A stretch of DNA of 64,000 nucleotides from DATEDA01 sp963789885 (GTDB lineage: Bacteria; Pseudomonadota; Gammaproteobacteria; Burkholderiales; SG8-39), in contig CAWBNB010000033.1 of NCBI GenBank assembly GCA_963789885.1, positions 248,001-312,000 of the forward strand, in the 5' to 3' direction. This document shows, piece after piece, positions 25,376 through 32,755 of this stretch; within the stretch, counting starts at the first letter, position 1, and the number at the start of each line of letters is the position of its first letter. The notes below the pieces were generated by a model that saw only the letters and a list, made by a program, of their open reading frames with translations, did no database searches and was not told the DNA's origin. A program made the translations under genes and the position numbers.

Positions 25376-26593
25376 TCACTGCGAAAGCCTCTTCAACTCC
25401 GCTGACGCAGAAAAGGATTCAAGGAAATCCTTGGGGCACTCGCGTTCTGCTTGTTCAAACGATGCGCGCGCCTCGGATCGGCGGCCCTGCAACAGATGCC
25501 ACTCACCCACGAAGAACGCCGCCACGCACATTTGCTCACGCTGCTTCTTCTGGTCGCTGTTCATTGCTGCCTTTAGTACTCCTGCCGCATCTGTTCGACC
25601 AGCGACAAGGTCAATGATGGGCGCGGGCCACTTGGCCTTGTCGATCTTCGCCGCGTTGGTCGCAAGCTCTGAGGCCGCGGTGGTTACCTGGTCCGCACGG
25701 GATTGCGCAAAGTAACGCCAGATCACAACGGAGGCATCAGTTGGGTTCAATCGCAAGGCCTCGGAAAAGTCGGCGTTAGCGGGCTCGAACCGGCCCTGAG
25801 CAAACCGCGTCACCCCTCGGTTCAGGTAGGCCCATGCGTATTTCGGGTTCAGTCGGATCGCCTCATTGTGGTCCGCGATCGCGCGTTCGGAGTCTCCTTT
25901 CAGGCGTAACGCTAAGCCGCGGTTGTTGTAGGCCAACGCGTCCTGCGGGGTGAGGCGAATCGCCTCGCTGAAGTCCGCGATCGCGCGGTCGTAGTCGCCT
26001 TTGCTGTTCCACGCGGTGCCGCGGTTGTTGTAGGCCGGTGCGTACTGCGGATTGAGCCGGACGGCCTCGTTGAGGTCTGCGATTGCACCGTCGTAGTCGC
26101 CCTTTCTTCCCCATGCGGTGCCGCGGTTGTAGTAGGCCAGCGCGTACTGCGGGCTGAGCCGGATCGCCTCGTTGAAGTCCGCGATCGCGCGGTCGTAGTC
26201 GCCTTTGCTGTTCCACGCGGTGCCGCGGTTGTTGTAGGCCCGCGCGTCCTGCGCGTCGAGCCGGATCGCCTCGTTGTGATCCGCGATCGCGCGGTCGTAG
26301 TCGCCTTTGCTGTTCCACGCGCTGCCGCGGTTGGTGTAAGCGGTTGCGAGCGTCGGGTCTCGAGCCGGATCGCCTCGCTGATAGTCCGCGATCGCGCGGT
26401 CGTAGTCGCCTTTGTGGTTCCATGCGTTGCCGCGTAGCGCACAGAGCAGCCGGGCGCGGTAGGGAAGAATCGGCGCAGAGATCGTCGGCGCAACCGTTTC
26501 CGGCATCTCGAAGCCAATCAGCGATCGTTCAGAGGAACCAAGGTGAGCGGCCGGCTGGGCGGTTGTGACGCGCTTGCCGGACCTGTGTCGCAC
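25376..26593 (-). CDS. Tetratricopeptide-repeat protein
   Basis: 405 residues, mostly seven to eight consecutive TPR units of 34 residues, with consensus GDYDRAIADFNEAIRLSPQY then A.AYYNRGTAW. A non-repeat C-terminal region (about 290-405) contains KIDKAKWPAPIIDLVAGRTD and ends SAELKRLSQ. TPR arrays bind partner proteins. No signal peptide is clear at the annotated start, and the first 40 residues do not look repeat-like. In the second unit, extra bases turn the expected SEAIRLD into QRGDPARD before the frame recovers, a compensated frameshift. The true start is uncertain. Confidence 0.75.
   Translation of the reverse strand: MRHRSGKRVTTAQPAAHLGSSERSLIGFEMPETVAPTISAPILPYRARLLCALRGNAWNHKGDYDRAIADYQRGDPARDPTLATAYTNRGSAWNSKGDYDRAIADHNEAIRLDAQDARAYNNRGTAWNSKGDYDRAIADFNEAIRLSPQYALAYYNRGTAWGRKGDYDGAIADLNEAVRLNPQYAPAYNNRGTAWNSKGDYDRAIADFSEAIRLTPQDALAYNNRGLALRLKGDSERAIADHNEAIRLNPKYAWAYLNRGVTRFAQGRFEPANADFSEALRLNPTDASVVIWRYFAQSRADQVTTAASELATNAAKIDKAKWPAPIIDLVAGRTDAAGVLKAAMNSDQKKQREQMCVAAFFVGEWHLLQGRRSEARASFEQAERECPKDFLESFSASAELKRLSQ
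25855..26440. repeat. 102-bp tandem DNA repeats inside the TPR gene
   Basis: Successive TPR codons are nearly identical in DNA over 102-bp units, recognisable by the recurrent GCGATCGCGCGGTCGTAGTC block. This indicates recent expansion by unequal exchange or slippage and makes the region prone to assembly collapse. It is not a CRISPR: the units are contiguous and coding. Confidence 0.8.
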
Positions 26594-26625
26594 TGCCTGC
26601 TGCGAGCCACCGAACGGAGGCTTGA

Positions 26626-27192
26626 ATGAAGTGCTCCATCATCCGGTGGGCCCTGATCAGCGCGCTGGCATTGCCGCCGCTCGTCCACGCGCAGATCTAC
26701 AAATGGGTCGACGACAAGGGCGTCACCACCTACGGCAACAAGCCGCCGCCGAACGCTGCGGGGCTCACGGCACTCCCGGACGGAGAGTCCAGGCTGACCG
26801 TCATCCCTTCATCGCGGCCTCAACCGGCCCCCGCTGCGCGCGAACCCGATCTGGCGAGCCGGATCGCCCGGGTCGAGCATAATCGCGACGCCTTGCCGAG
26901 TGGCGTCGATCGTGCGACCGTTGCCGCACTCGGACGGCAGCTCGAGTGGCGCGAGCGATGCTCCGCGCAGCGGCGCGTGGACTGTACCGCCCCACTGCCG
27001 CTACGTACGACATCACGCCGTCGTACTCGCCGTTCCGGTAGTTTCTTAACTCAGCCGCGCGCGATGAAACGCGCAGCGCCAGTGCGAGCTAGCGCCTTGA
27101 TCTTGTTGAGCGGGCCCGCCTGGATTCGAACCGGGGACCAAGGGACCCCTAGCCCGCGAACACCGTCCGCGCGGCTTCGCTGCGCAGCGTGA
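26626..27192 (+). CDS. DUF4124 domain-containing protein, 3' end uncertain
   Basis: ATG 26626 starts a signal peptide (ALISALALPPLVHAQ) followed by a DUF4124 domain (IYKWVDDKGVTTYGNKPPPN) and a helical region with LEWRERCSAQRRVDC. After this cysteine the annotated frame becomes arginine-rich and runs through a tRNA-like remnant into the convergent membrane-protein gene. Other frames end earlier; one gives TYDITPSYSPFR and a stop at 27041. A one-base error near 26985 is likely and the real protein probably ends near 27041. Confidence 0.6.
   Translation: MKCSIIRWALISALALPPLVHAQIYKWVDDKGVTTYGNKPPPNAAGLTALPDGESRLTVIPSSRPQPAPAAREPDLASRIARVEHNRDALPSGVDRATVAALGRQLEWRERCSAQRRVDCTAPLPLRTTSRRRTRRSGSFLTQPRAMKRAAPVRASALILLSGPAWIRTGDQGTPSPRTPSARLRCAA
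27111..27149 (-). other. Fragment resembling the 3' end of a tRNA (Met-like)
   Basis: On the minus strand, directly after the stop of the membrane-protein gene, the sequence reads CCCTTGGTCCCCGGTTCGAA followed by TCCAGGCGGGCCCG. This resembles a variable loop, T-arm (TTCGAAT loop, one mismatched stem pair) and acceptor 3' strand. The 5' half is missing and no CCA follows. Such fragments are often attachment-site scars left by integrating elements. Confidence 0.4.
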
Positions 27193-27595
27193 CGAGCGCG
27201 ACCGCGCACATCGTGATCACCGGGATCAGCACGACCAGCACGCCCGCGATCGCGCCCACCCAGTTCGCCCGCTCGTTCGGCGGCAGGCGCTTGAACGCGT
27301 AGAGCCGCGTCGCCGCCGACAGCAGCGTCAGCGCGATCAGCGTCCAGCAGAAGAGCTCGAGGACGTCCCGGCCCCAGGGGCGGAGCCGCAGCACGCCGAT
27401 GCCGCCCGCGAGCCCGAGGATCCAGATCCCGAAGAGCGCCATGTCGTTCCACACCGTGTTCGCCAGGTACCGCCGGTACAGCTCGCCCGAGCGGTGCATC
27501 GCCACGATCAGCAATGCGCCGATCGCGAGGGCGAGGACGCTCGCGATCGTGAAGAGCCAGCCAATCACCGGCAGCGGGAGCTCGAGGACGCCCAT
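27149..27595 (-). CDS. Four-helix membrane protein at the end of Ehr cluster 2, unrecognised
   Basis: 148 residues with four hydrophobic helices (about 8-30, 50-70, 80-95 and 115-140). Loops contain MHRSGELYRRYLANTVWNDM and YAFKRLPPNERANW. It starts nine bases after the small-subunit gene, so it is probably the last gene of that operon. No counterpart exists in cluster 1. I do not recognise a named family. A membrane accessory or anchor role for the Ehr complex is inference from position only. Confidence 0.65.
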   Translation of the reverse strand: MGVLELPLPVIGWLFTIASVLALAIGALLIVAMHRSGELYRRYLANTVWNDMALFGIWILGLAGGIGVLRLRPWGRDVLELFCWTLIALTLLSAATRLYAFKRLPPNERANWVGAIAGVLVVLIPVITMCAVALVTLRSEAARTVFAG

Positions 27596-27604
27596 GCCTG
27601 CCGC

Positions 27605-28153
27605 TCACGCCCCGCCTGTGTTCCGCGGCGCGTCGGCCGATACGCGGTCGAGCAGCGCGAGCAGCCCCTTCAGCAGGACGATCGGGCGACGGGGGACAAC
27701 CCGCGATGTGCAGGTCGACCGGCACGACGACCGAGACGCCCGCCGACGCAGGCGTAGCTGCCGGCGAACACGCCGCCGTCGCGCGCGCAGTCTCCCAGCC
27801 GCCACCACCCATTTCGGGTCGGGGGTCGCGTGGTAGGTGCGCTCGAGCGCTTCGCGCATGTTCGCGGTGACCGGCCCGGTCACGAGCAGCACGTCGGCGT
27901 GGCGTGGCGAAGCGACGAAGCGCAGGCCGAACCGTTCCAGGTCGTAGAGCACGTTGTTGAGCGCGTGGATCTCGAGTTCGCACCCGTTGCAGGAGCCCGC
28001 GTCGACCTCGCGGATGGCGAGCGTGCGCCCCAAGCGCCTACGCGCCGCCTCGTTCACGCGCCCCGCGAGCTCGGCCACCGCCGCGTCGTCCGGCGCTGGC
28101 GCGGCCTCGGTGAGCGGTCCGTGTACCAGGCTCTTGAACAGCAGTTTGCGCAT
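27605..28153 (-). CDS. Ehr cluster 2 small subunit (NuoB/HyfI-like), with frameshifts
   Basis: The NuoB-type subunit that holds the proximal [4Fe-4S] cluster. It shows VDAGSCNGCELEIHALNN (first two ligands) and VASPRHADVLLVTGPVTANM. Reading as given, the sequence after PDPKWVVAAG becomes arginine-rich. Removing single bases near 27793, 27738 and 27683 restores GDCARDGGVFAGSYACVGG, VVPVDLHIAGCPPSP and IVLLKGLLALL, including the third and fourth cysteine ligands; the three shifts cancel. All three lie in G/C runs, so sequencing error is likely. The intact paralogue is at 35158-35676. Confidence 0.8.
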   Translation of the reverse strand: MRKLLFKSLVHGPLTEAAPAPDDAAVAELAGRVNEAARRRLGRTLAIREVDAGSCNGCELEIHALNNVLYDLERFGLRFVASPRHADVLLVTGPVTANMREALERTYHATPDPKWVVAAGRLRARRRRVRRQLRLRRRASRSSCRSTCTSRVVPRRPIVLLKGLLALLDRVSADAPRNTGGA

Positions 28154-28165
28154 CCGGCGTTCGTC

Positions 28166-29686
28166 CTAGAGGTCGTGGCCCGAGTACGAGCAGTTGAACG
28201 ACTTGTTGCAGAGCGGGAAGTCCGCCACGATGTTGCCGTCGATCGCCGCCTCGAGCAGCGGCCACTGGAACCACGACGGGTCGCGGATGTGGCAGCGTTC
28301 GACCCGCGCATCGGGTCCGATCCTGACCCATGCCAGGATATCGCCGCGGAACCCCTCGGCGAGGGCGACGCCCTCGCGCGCACCGGCCGTTTGCGTGTCC
28401 GGGGCCCGCGCCAAAATCGGTCCGGACGGGAGCGCTCGCACGATCGCATCGACCAGCGACAGGCTTTGCTCGACCTCGCGGACGCGGATCCAGACACGCG
28501 CGTTCACGTCGCCGTCGTCGAGCACCGGCACCTCGAACTGCAGCTGGTCGTACGGCGCGTACCCCGGGGTGCGTCGCGCATCGAACGTGCGCCCCGACGC
28601 TCGACCGACGTAACCCCCGGCGGCGAACTGCTCCGCGAGCGCCGGTGACAGGATCCCCGTCCCGACGGTGCGGTCTTGCAGCGACGCGGTGTTGTCGTAC
28701 AGCTCGATCAGCTCGGGAAACTGCCGGCGAACGCCGGCGACCAGCGCGTGCAGCGCGCCCTTCGCGTTCTCCGGCAGATCCGACCGGACGCCCCCGGGGA
28801 TCACCCGGTCCATCATCAGCCGGTGACCGAAGGAGGCTTCCGCCGTCCGCAGCACCTGCTCGCGAAGCAGGCCGCACTGCGCGTGCATCATGGCGAACGC
28901 GGCGTCGTTGCAGATGGCGCCGATGTCGCCGAAGTGATTCGCGAGGCGCTCGAGCTCGGCGAGTAGCGCGCGCAGCCAGACCGCGCGCGGCGGGACCTCG
29001 ATGCCGAGCGCCGCCTCCACCGCCCGGGCGAAGGCGATGGCGTAGCCGACCGTGCTGTCGCCGGACACGCGGCCGGCGAGGACCGCGGCACGCTCGACCG
29101 ACGCGCCCGCCATCAGCGCCTCGATGCCCTTGTGGACGTACCCGAGCCGCTCCTCGAGCCGGACCACCGTCTCGCCGTTCGCCGTGAACCGGAAGTGGCC
29201 GGGTTCGATGATCCCGGCATGAACGGGGCCCACCGGGATCTGGTGCAGGCTCTCGCCTTCCGCCGGCAGGAACGAATAGCCGGTGGGCGTGCCGCGAGCT
29301 TGGGCGGCGGCGCCGAGCGGATGGCGAAGTCCCCAGCGGCCGTGGTCGAGCCAGGCGCGCGAGTCCGCGAGGCCTTCGGGCTCGAGCCCGACGAGGTCGC
29401 GGACGGCGCGCTCCAGTCGAATCGCCGGCGGATGCGATCGGCCGACCGAGGGGAAGCGGTTCCCTTCGGCAGCGAAGCTGAGCACGGCGCATTCGGCGCT
29501 CGCGCGCTCCATCGCCGCCATGTGCGCGAAAGCGGGCTCGCCCCAGAGACCGAGCAACGACCAGTCGCCGGAATGCAGGCGGTGCGTGGCCGCCTCCCAG
29601 CCTGCGCGGCCGACGATCGCGCGCGGCCAGGGTCGATGCTCCGGGACCGTCCGCCCGGCACGAATCGCATCGGTGAGCGCGCCCAT
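28166..29686 (-). CDS. Ehr cluster 2 large subunit (NuoCD/HyfG-like) lacking [NiFe] ligands
   Basis: 506 residues. An N-terminal NuoC-like part (about 20-150) is followed by a NuoD/hydrogenase-large-subunit domain: IPVGPVHAGIIEPGHFRF (151-168), RLEERLGYVHKGIEALM, then RVSGDST (206-212) where active hydrogenases have the RxCGxC motif. The C-terminus has RDPSWFQWPLLEAAIDGN in place of DPCxxC and ends NKSFNCSYSGHDL. Without the four cysteines no Ni-Fe site can form. This matches energy-converting-hydrogenase-related (Ehr) large subunits, whose redox role is unresolved. It starts five bases after the HyfF-like gene. Confidence 0.88.
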   Translation of the reverse strand: MGALTDAIRAGRTVPEHRPWPRAIVGRAGWEAATHRLHSGDWSLLGLWGEPAFAHMAAMERASAECAVLSFAAEGNRFPSVGRSHPPAIRLERAVRDLVGLEPEGLADSRAWLDHGRWGLRHPLGAAAQARGTPTGYSFLPAEGESLHQIPVGPVHAGIIEPGHFRFTANGETVVRLEERLGYVHKGIEALMAGASVERAAVLAGRVSGDSTVGYAIAFARAVEAALGIEVPPRAVWLRALLAELERLANHFGDIGAICNDAAFAMMHAQCGLLREQVLRTAEASFGHRLMMDRVIPGGVRSDLPENAKGALHALVAGVRRQFPELIELYDNTASLQDRTVGTGILSPALAEQFAAGGYVGRASGRTFDARRTPGYAPYDQLQFEVPVLDDGDVNARVWIRVREVEQSLSLVDAIVRALPSGPILARAPDTQTAGAREGVALAEGFRGDILAWVRIGPDARVERCHIRDPSWFQWPLLEAAIDGNIVADFPLCNKSFNCSYSGHDL

Positions 29687-29691
29687 GCCGA

Positions 29692-31140
29692 TCAGCTGAG
29701 CAGCGTCGCGACGTGCTGGAACCACGCCACCAGCGCTGGTGGCAGCCAGATGCCCGCCCCGAGGACGAGCGCGAAGTGCGCGAAGACCGGCGCGAACGAG
29801 GCCTTCGCCGGCTGGGTGCTGCCGTACGCCTCGCCGAATGCGAGGCCGTTCAGCCGGAGCAGGAGCGCGCCGAGCGCCACCAGCAGGCTGAGCCCCAGCG
29901 CCACCGCGAGCACCGGTTCGCGCGCGAACGTCGAGGTCAGGATCAGGAACTCGCTCATGAAGATCCCCATCGGCGGCAGGCCGACGATGGCGACGACCCC
30001 GAGCACGAGCCCCCAGCCGAGCACGGGATGGGAGACGGTGAGGCCGCGGATCTCGGACATCTGCTGCGTCCCCTTCACCTGGGCGATGTGGCCCACGCAG
30101 AAGAAGATCGCCGACTTGGTGAGGCTGTGCAGCGTCATGTGCAGCAGGCCGGCGAAGTTCGCGAGCGGACCGCCCATCCCGAACGCGAACGTGATGATCC
30201 CCATGTGCTCGATCGACGAGTAAGCGAACATCCGCTTGATGTCGTGGCGGCGGTAGAGCATGAACGACGCGAACACCACCGACAGCAGTCCGAGCGACAC
30301 CATCAGCGGGCCCGGAGCCAGTGCGCCCGGGTTCGCCGACATGATGGTCTTGAAGCGCAGCACCGCGAAGAGCGCGACGTTGAGGAGCAGGCCCGACAGC
30401 ACGGCCGAGATCGGCGTCGGTCCCTCGGCGTGGGCATCGGGCAGCCACGCGTGCAGCGGCGCGAGGCCGACCTTGGTGCCGTAGCCGAGCAGCAGGAACA
30501 CGAACGCGAGGTTGAGCAGCGCCGGATCGAATTCGGGCGAGCGCTCGACGAGCACGTTCCAGGCCATCGCATCCAGTCCCTCGCCGACCACCGAGCGGGC
30601 CGCGAGATACACCAGGATCGTGCCGAAGAGCGCGAGCGCGATGCCGACGCTGCCGAGCAGGAAGTACTTCCACGCCGCTTCGAGCGCCGCCGGCGTGCGG
30701 TAGATCCCCACCATCAGCACCGTGGTGAGCGTGGCGAGCTCGACCGCGACCCACATCAGCCCCACGTTGTTCGAGAGCAGCGCGAGGTTCATCGCGAACA
30801 TGAGCGTCTGGTACATCGCGTGATAGAAGCGCAGATACGCCGGCGTGAGCCGTCCCACCTCCAGCTCGTGCGCGATGTAGCTGCCGCTGAACACGCTGGT
30901 CGTGAAACCGACGAACGTGCTGAGGACGATGAACACGATGTTCAGGTCGTCCACGATCAGAAACGGTCCCGGCGTCGGGCGCTCCACGAGGAGCCCGACT
31001 GCGGCGGCGAGCGTCAGCGCCGTGCCGAGGACGTTCAGCCGCGCGGTCGTACGGTCGTCCGGCAGGATGGCGAGCAGCGCCGCGCTCGCCGCGGGGACGA
31101 GCAGTATGACGCCGACGAGAACCATGCCCGGCTCGGTCAC
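29692..31140 (-). CDS. Ehr cluster 2 HyfF-like proton/cation antiporter subunit (NuoM/N-like)
   Basis: 482 residues with about 14 membrane helices. Antiporter-family motifs: WVAVELATLTTVLMVGIYRT (conserved glutamate helix), GYGTKVGLAPLHAWLPDAHA with the key lysine, and KRMFAYSSIEHMGIITFAFG. The GTG start at 31140 is chosen because it overlaps the HyfE-like stop (GTGA). It is one of two large antiporter-type subunits in the complex and is likely to conduct protons or Na+ across the inner membrane. Confidence 0.88.
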   Translation of the reverse strand: MTEPGMVLVGVILLVPAASAALLAILPDDRTTARLNVLGTALTLAAAVGLLVERPTPGPFLIVDDLNIVFIVLSTFVGFTTSVFSGSYIAHELEVGRLTPAYLRFYHAMYQTLMFAMNLALLSNNVGLMWVAVELATLTTVLMVGIYRTPAALEAAWKYFLLGSVGIALALFGTILVYLAARSVVGEGLDAMAWNVLVERSPEFDPALLNLAFVFLLLGYGTKVGLAPLHAWLPDAHAEGPTPISAVLSGLLLNVALFAVLRFKTIMSANPGALAPGPLMVSLGLLSVVFASFMLYRRHDIKRMFAYSSIEHMGIITFAFGMGGPLANFAGLLHMTLHSLTKSAIFFCVGHIAQVKGTQQMSEIRGLTVSHPVLGWGLVLGVVAIVGLPPMGIFMSEFLILTSTFAREPVLAVALGLSLLVALGALLLRLNGLAFGEAYGSTQPAKASFAPVFAHFALVLGAGIWLPPALVAWFQHVATLLS

Positions 31141-31799
31141 GGCTGCTCCCCGCGGAACCGGTCGAGCTCGTGGACGTCGACGGTGTCGAACCGCTCGCGG
31201 ATGCGGAACAGGAAGATCCCGATCACGATCAGGGCGACGAGGATCGAGAACGCCACGCTGATCTCGACCACGAGCGGCATCCCTTTGGCGCCGGTGGCGG
31301 CGAGAATGAGGCCGTTCTCGATCGACATGAAGCCGATGACCTGGCTCACCGCGTTGCGGCGCGAGACCATCATGAGCAACCCCAGCAGGATCACCGACAG
31401 CGCGAAGGCCAGGTCTTCCCGGGCGAGCGTCCCTGCCTCGGCCGTGATCGGCAGCATGACCATGACCGAGAGCGCGACCAGGCCGATGCCCGCGAGCATC
31501 GTCTGGCCGATTCCCACCACCGGCTCGATCGTCCGGTGGATCCCGAGCCGCACGATGATGCGGTGGAGCGCCACCGGGATAATGAGTGCCTTGACGACGA
31601 GCGCGATCGCGGCGGTGATGTACAGGTGGGGCGCCTCCTGGATGTACGCCTGCCATGCGACCGAGAGCGACACCACCAGCGCGTGCAGGGCGAAGATGTT
31701 CAGGAGGCCGAACATGCGGTCCTGGTAGAGCAGCATGAAGCTGACGAGCACCAGCCCGCCGGCGAAGAGGTGCGCGATGTCCAGTGCGAGCCGGTCCAT
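31137..31799 (-). CDS. Ehr cluster 2 HyfE-like membrane subunit
   Basis: 220 residues, six to seven helices, similar to HyfE and to fused NuoK/MrpC-like subunits: VSFMLLYQDRMFGLLNIFAL at the N-terminus, then VSQVIGFMSIENGLILAATG and a cytoplasmic tail FRIRERFDTVDVHELDRFRG. The ATG at 31799 overlaps the HyfC-like stop as TGATG, showing translational coupling. Confidence 0.85.
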   Translation of the reverse strand: MDRLALDIAHLFAGGLVLVSFMLLYQDRMFGLLNIFALHALVVSLSVAWQAYIQEAPHLYITAAIALVVKALIIPVALHRIIVRLGIHRTIEPVVGIGQTMLAGIGLVALSVMVMLPITAEAGTLAREDLAFALSVILLGLLMMVSRRNAVSQVIGFMSIENGLILAATGAKGMPLVVEISVAFSILVALIVIGIFLFRIRERFDTVDVHELDRFRGEQP

Positions 31800-32755
31800 C
31801 AGTGCGCCCGCGTAACGAAGAGGAGCAGCGCCGCGAGGAAGCCGAGCATCAGGGCCGCGCCCAGGAAGTCGGGCACCCGGAACACCCGCATCTTCGCGAT
31901 GGCAGTCTCGAACAGGGCGAGCAGGAAGCCCCCGACGGCGAGCTTCGCCACGTACGCCGCTACGCCTACGAGGTAGGCGCCGAACCCCTGGCCGGACACC
32001 GCGACGCCCCATGGTGCGAACACGCAGGCGATGACCGACACGTACAGCAGCAGCTTGAGGAAGGATGCGGCCTCGATCAACGCCAGATGGCGGCCGGAGT
32101 ACTCGAGGATCATGGCCTCGTGCACCATCGTCAGCTCGAGATGGGTCGCGGGGTTGTCGACCGGGATCCGCGCGTTCTCGGCGATCGCGACCATGATGAT
32201 TCCGGACAGCGCGAGCGCAAGCGACACCCGCAGCCCGACGTCAGGACCCTGCATGAACGCCGCGATCGACGAGAGCTGGGTGGAGCCGGCGAGAAGCGAC
32301 AGGGTGAAGACGACCATCAGCATCGCCGGCTCGGCGAGCGAAGCGATCATCATCTCGCGGCTCGAGCCGATCCCGCCGAAGCTCGTGCCGACGTCGAGCC
32401 CCGCGAGCGCGAGCATGAAGCGCGCGCTCCCCAGCAGCGCGACGATGGCGATCATGTCGGCGGCGTAGCTGACCACCAGGCCGGATGCGAAGGTAGGCAC
32501 GAGCCCGGCGGCGACCCAGGTCGTAGCGAACACGATATAGGGTGCGACGCGGAACACCCAGGATGCGTTGTGCGCGAGCACGACCTCCTTGCGGATCAGC
32601 CGCGCGAGGTCGCGGTAGGGCTGCAGGAGGGGCGGGCCCTGCCGGCGCAGCAGTCGGGCCTTGACCTTGCGCACGTAGCCGGTGAGGAGCGGCGCGAGCG
32701 CGAGCACGAGCGTGATCTCGCCGAACTGAACGAGCGCGTCGAGGATCAGTTCCAT
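31799..32755 (-). CDS. Ehr cluster 2 HyfC-like membrane subunit (NuoH family)
   Basis: 318 residues, eight helices, NuoH/HycD family, the subunit that links the peripheral arm to the antiporter chain. Motifs: RRQGPPLLQPYRDLARLIRK, SSREMMIASLAEPAMLMVVF, and ENARIPVDNPATHLELTMVH (the conserved quinone-site-like acidic loop) followed by LEYSGRHLALIEAASFLK. The start overlaps the end of the HyfB-like gene by 10 bases. Confidence 0.9.
   Translation of the reverse strand: MELILDALVQFGEITLVLALAPLLTGYVRKVKARLLRRQGPPLLQPYRDLARLIRKEVVLAHNASWVFRVAPYIVFATTWVAAGLVPTFASGLVVSYAADMIAIVALLGSARFMLALAGLDVGTSFGGIGSSREMMIASLAEPAMLMVVFTLSLLAGSTQLSSIAAFMQGPDVGLRVSLALALSGIIMVAIAENARIPVDNPATHLELTMVHEAMILEYSGRHLALIEAASFLKLLLYVSVIACVFAPWGVAVSGQGFGAYLVGVAAYVAKLAVGGFLLALFETAIAKMRVFRVPDFLGAALMLGFLAALLLFVTRAH

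Noticed and set aside
25855..26440. CRISPR array
   Set aside because: The repeat units are contiguous 102-bp coding repeats of a TPR protein, without spacers.
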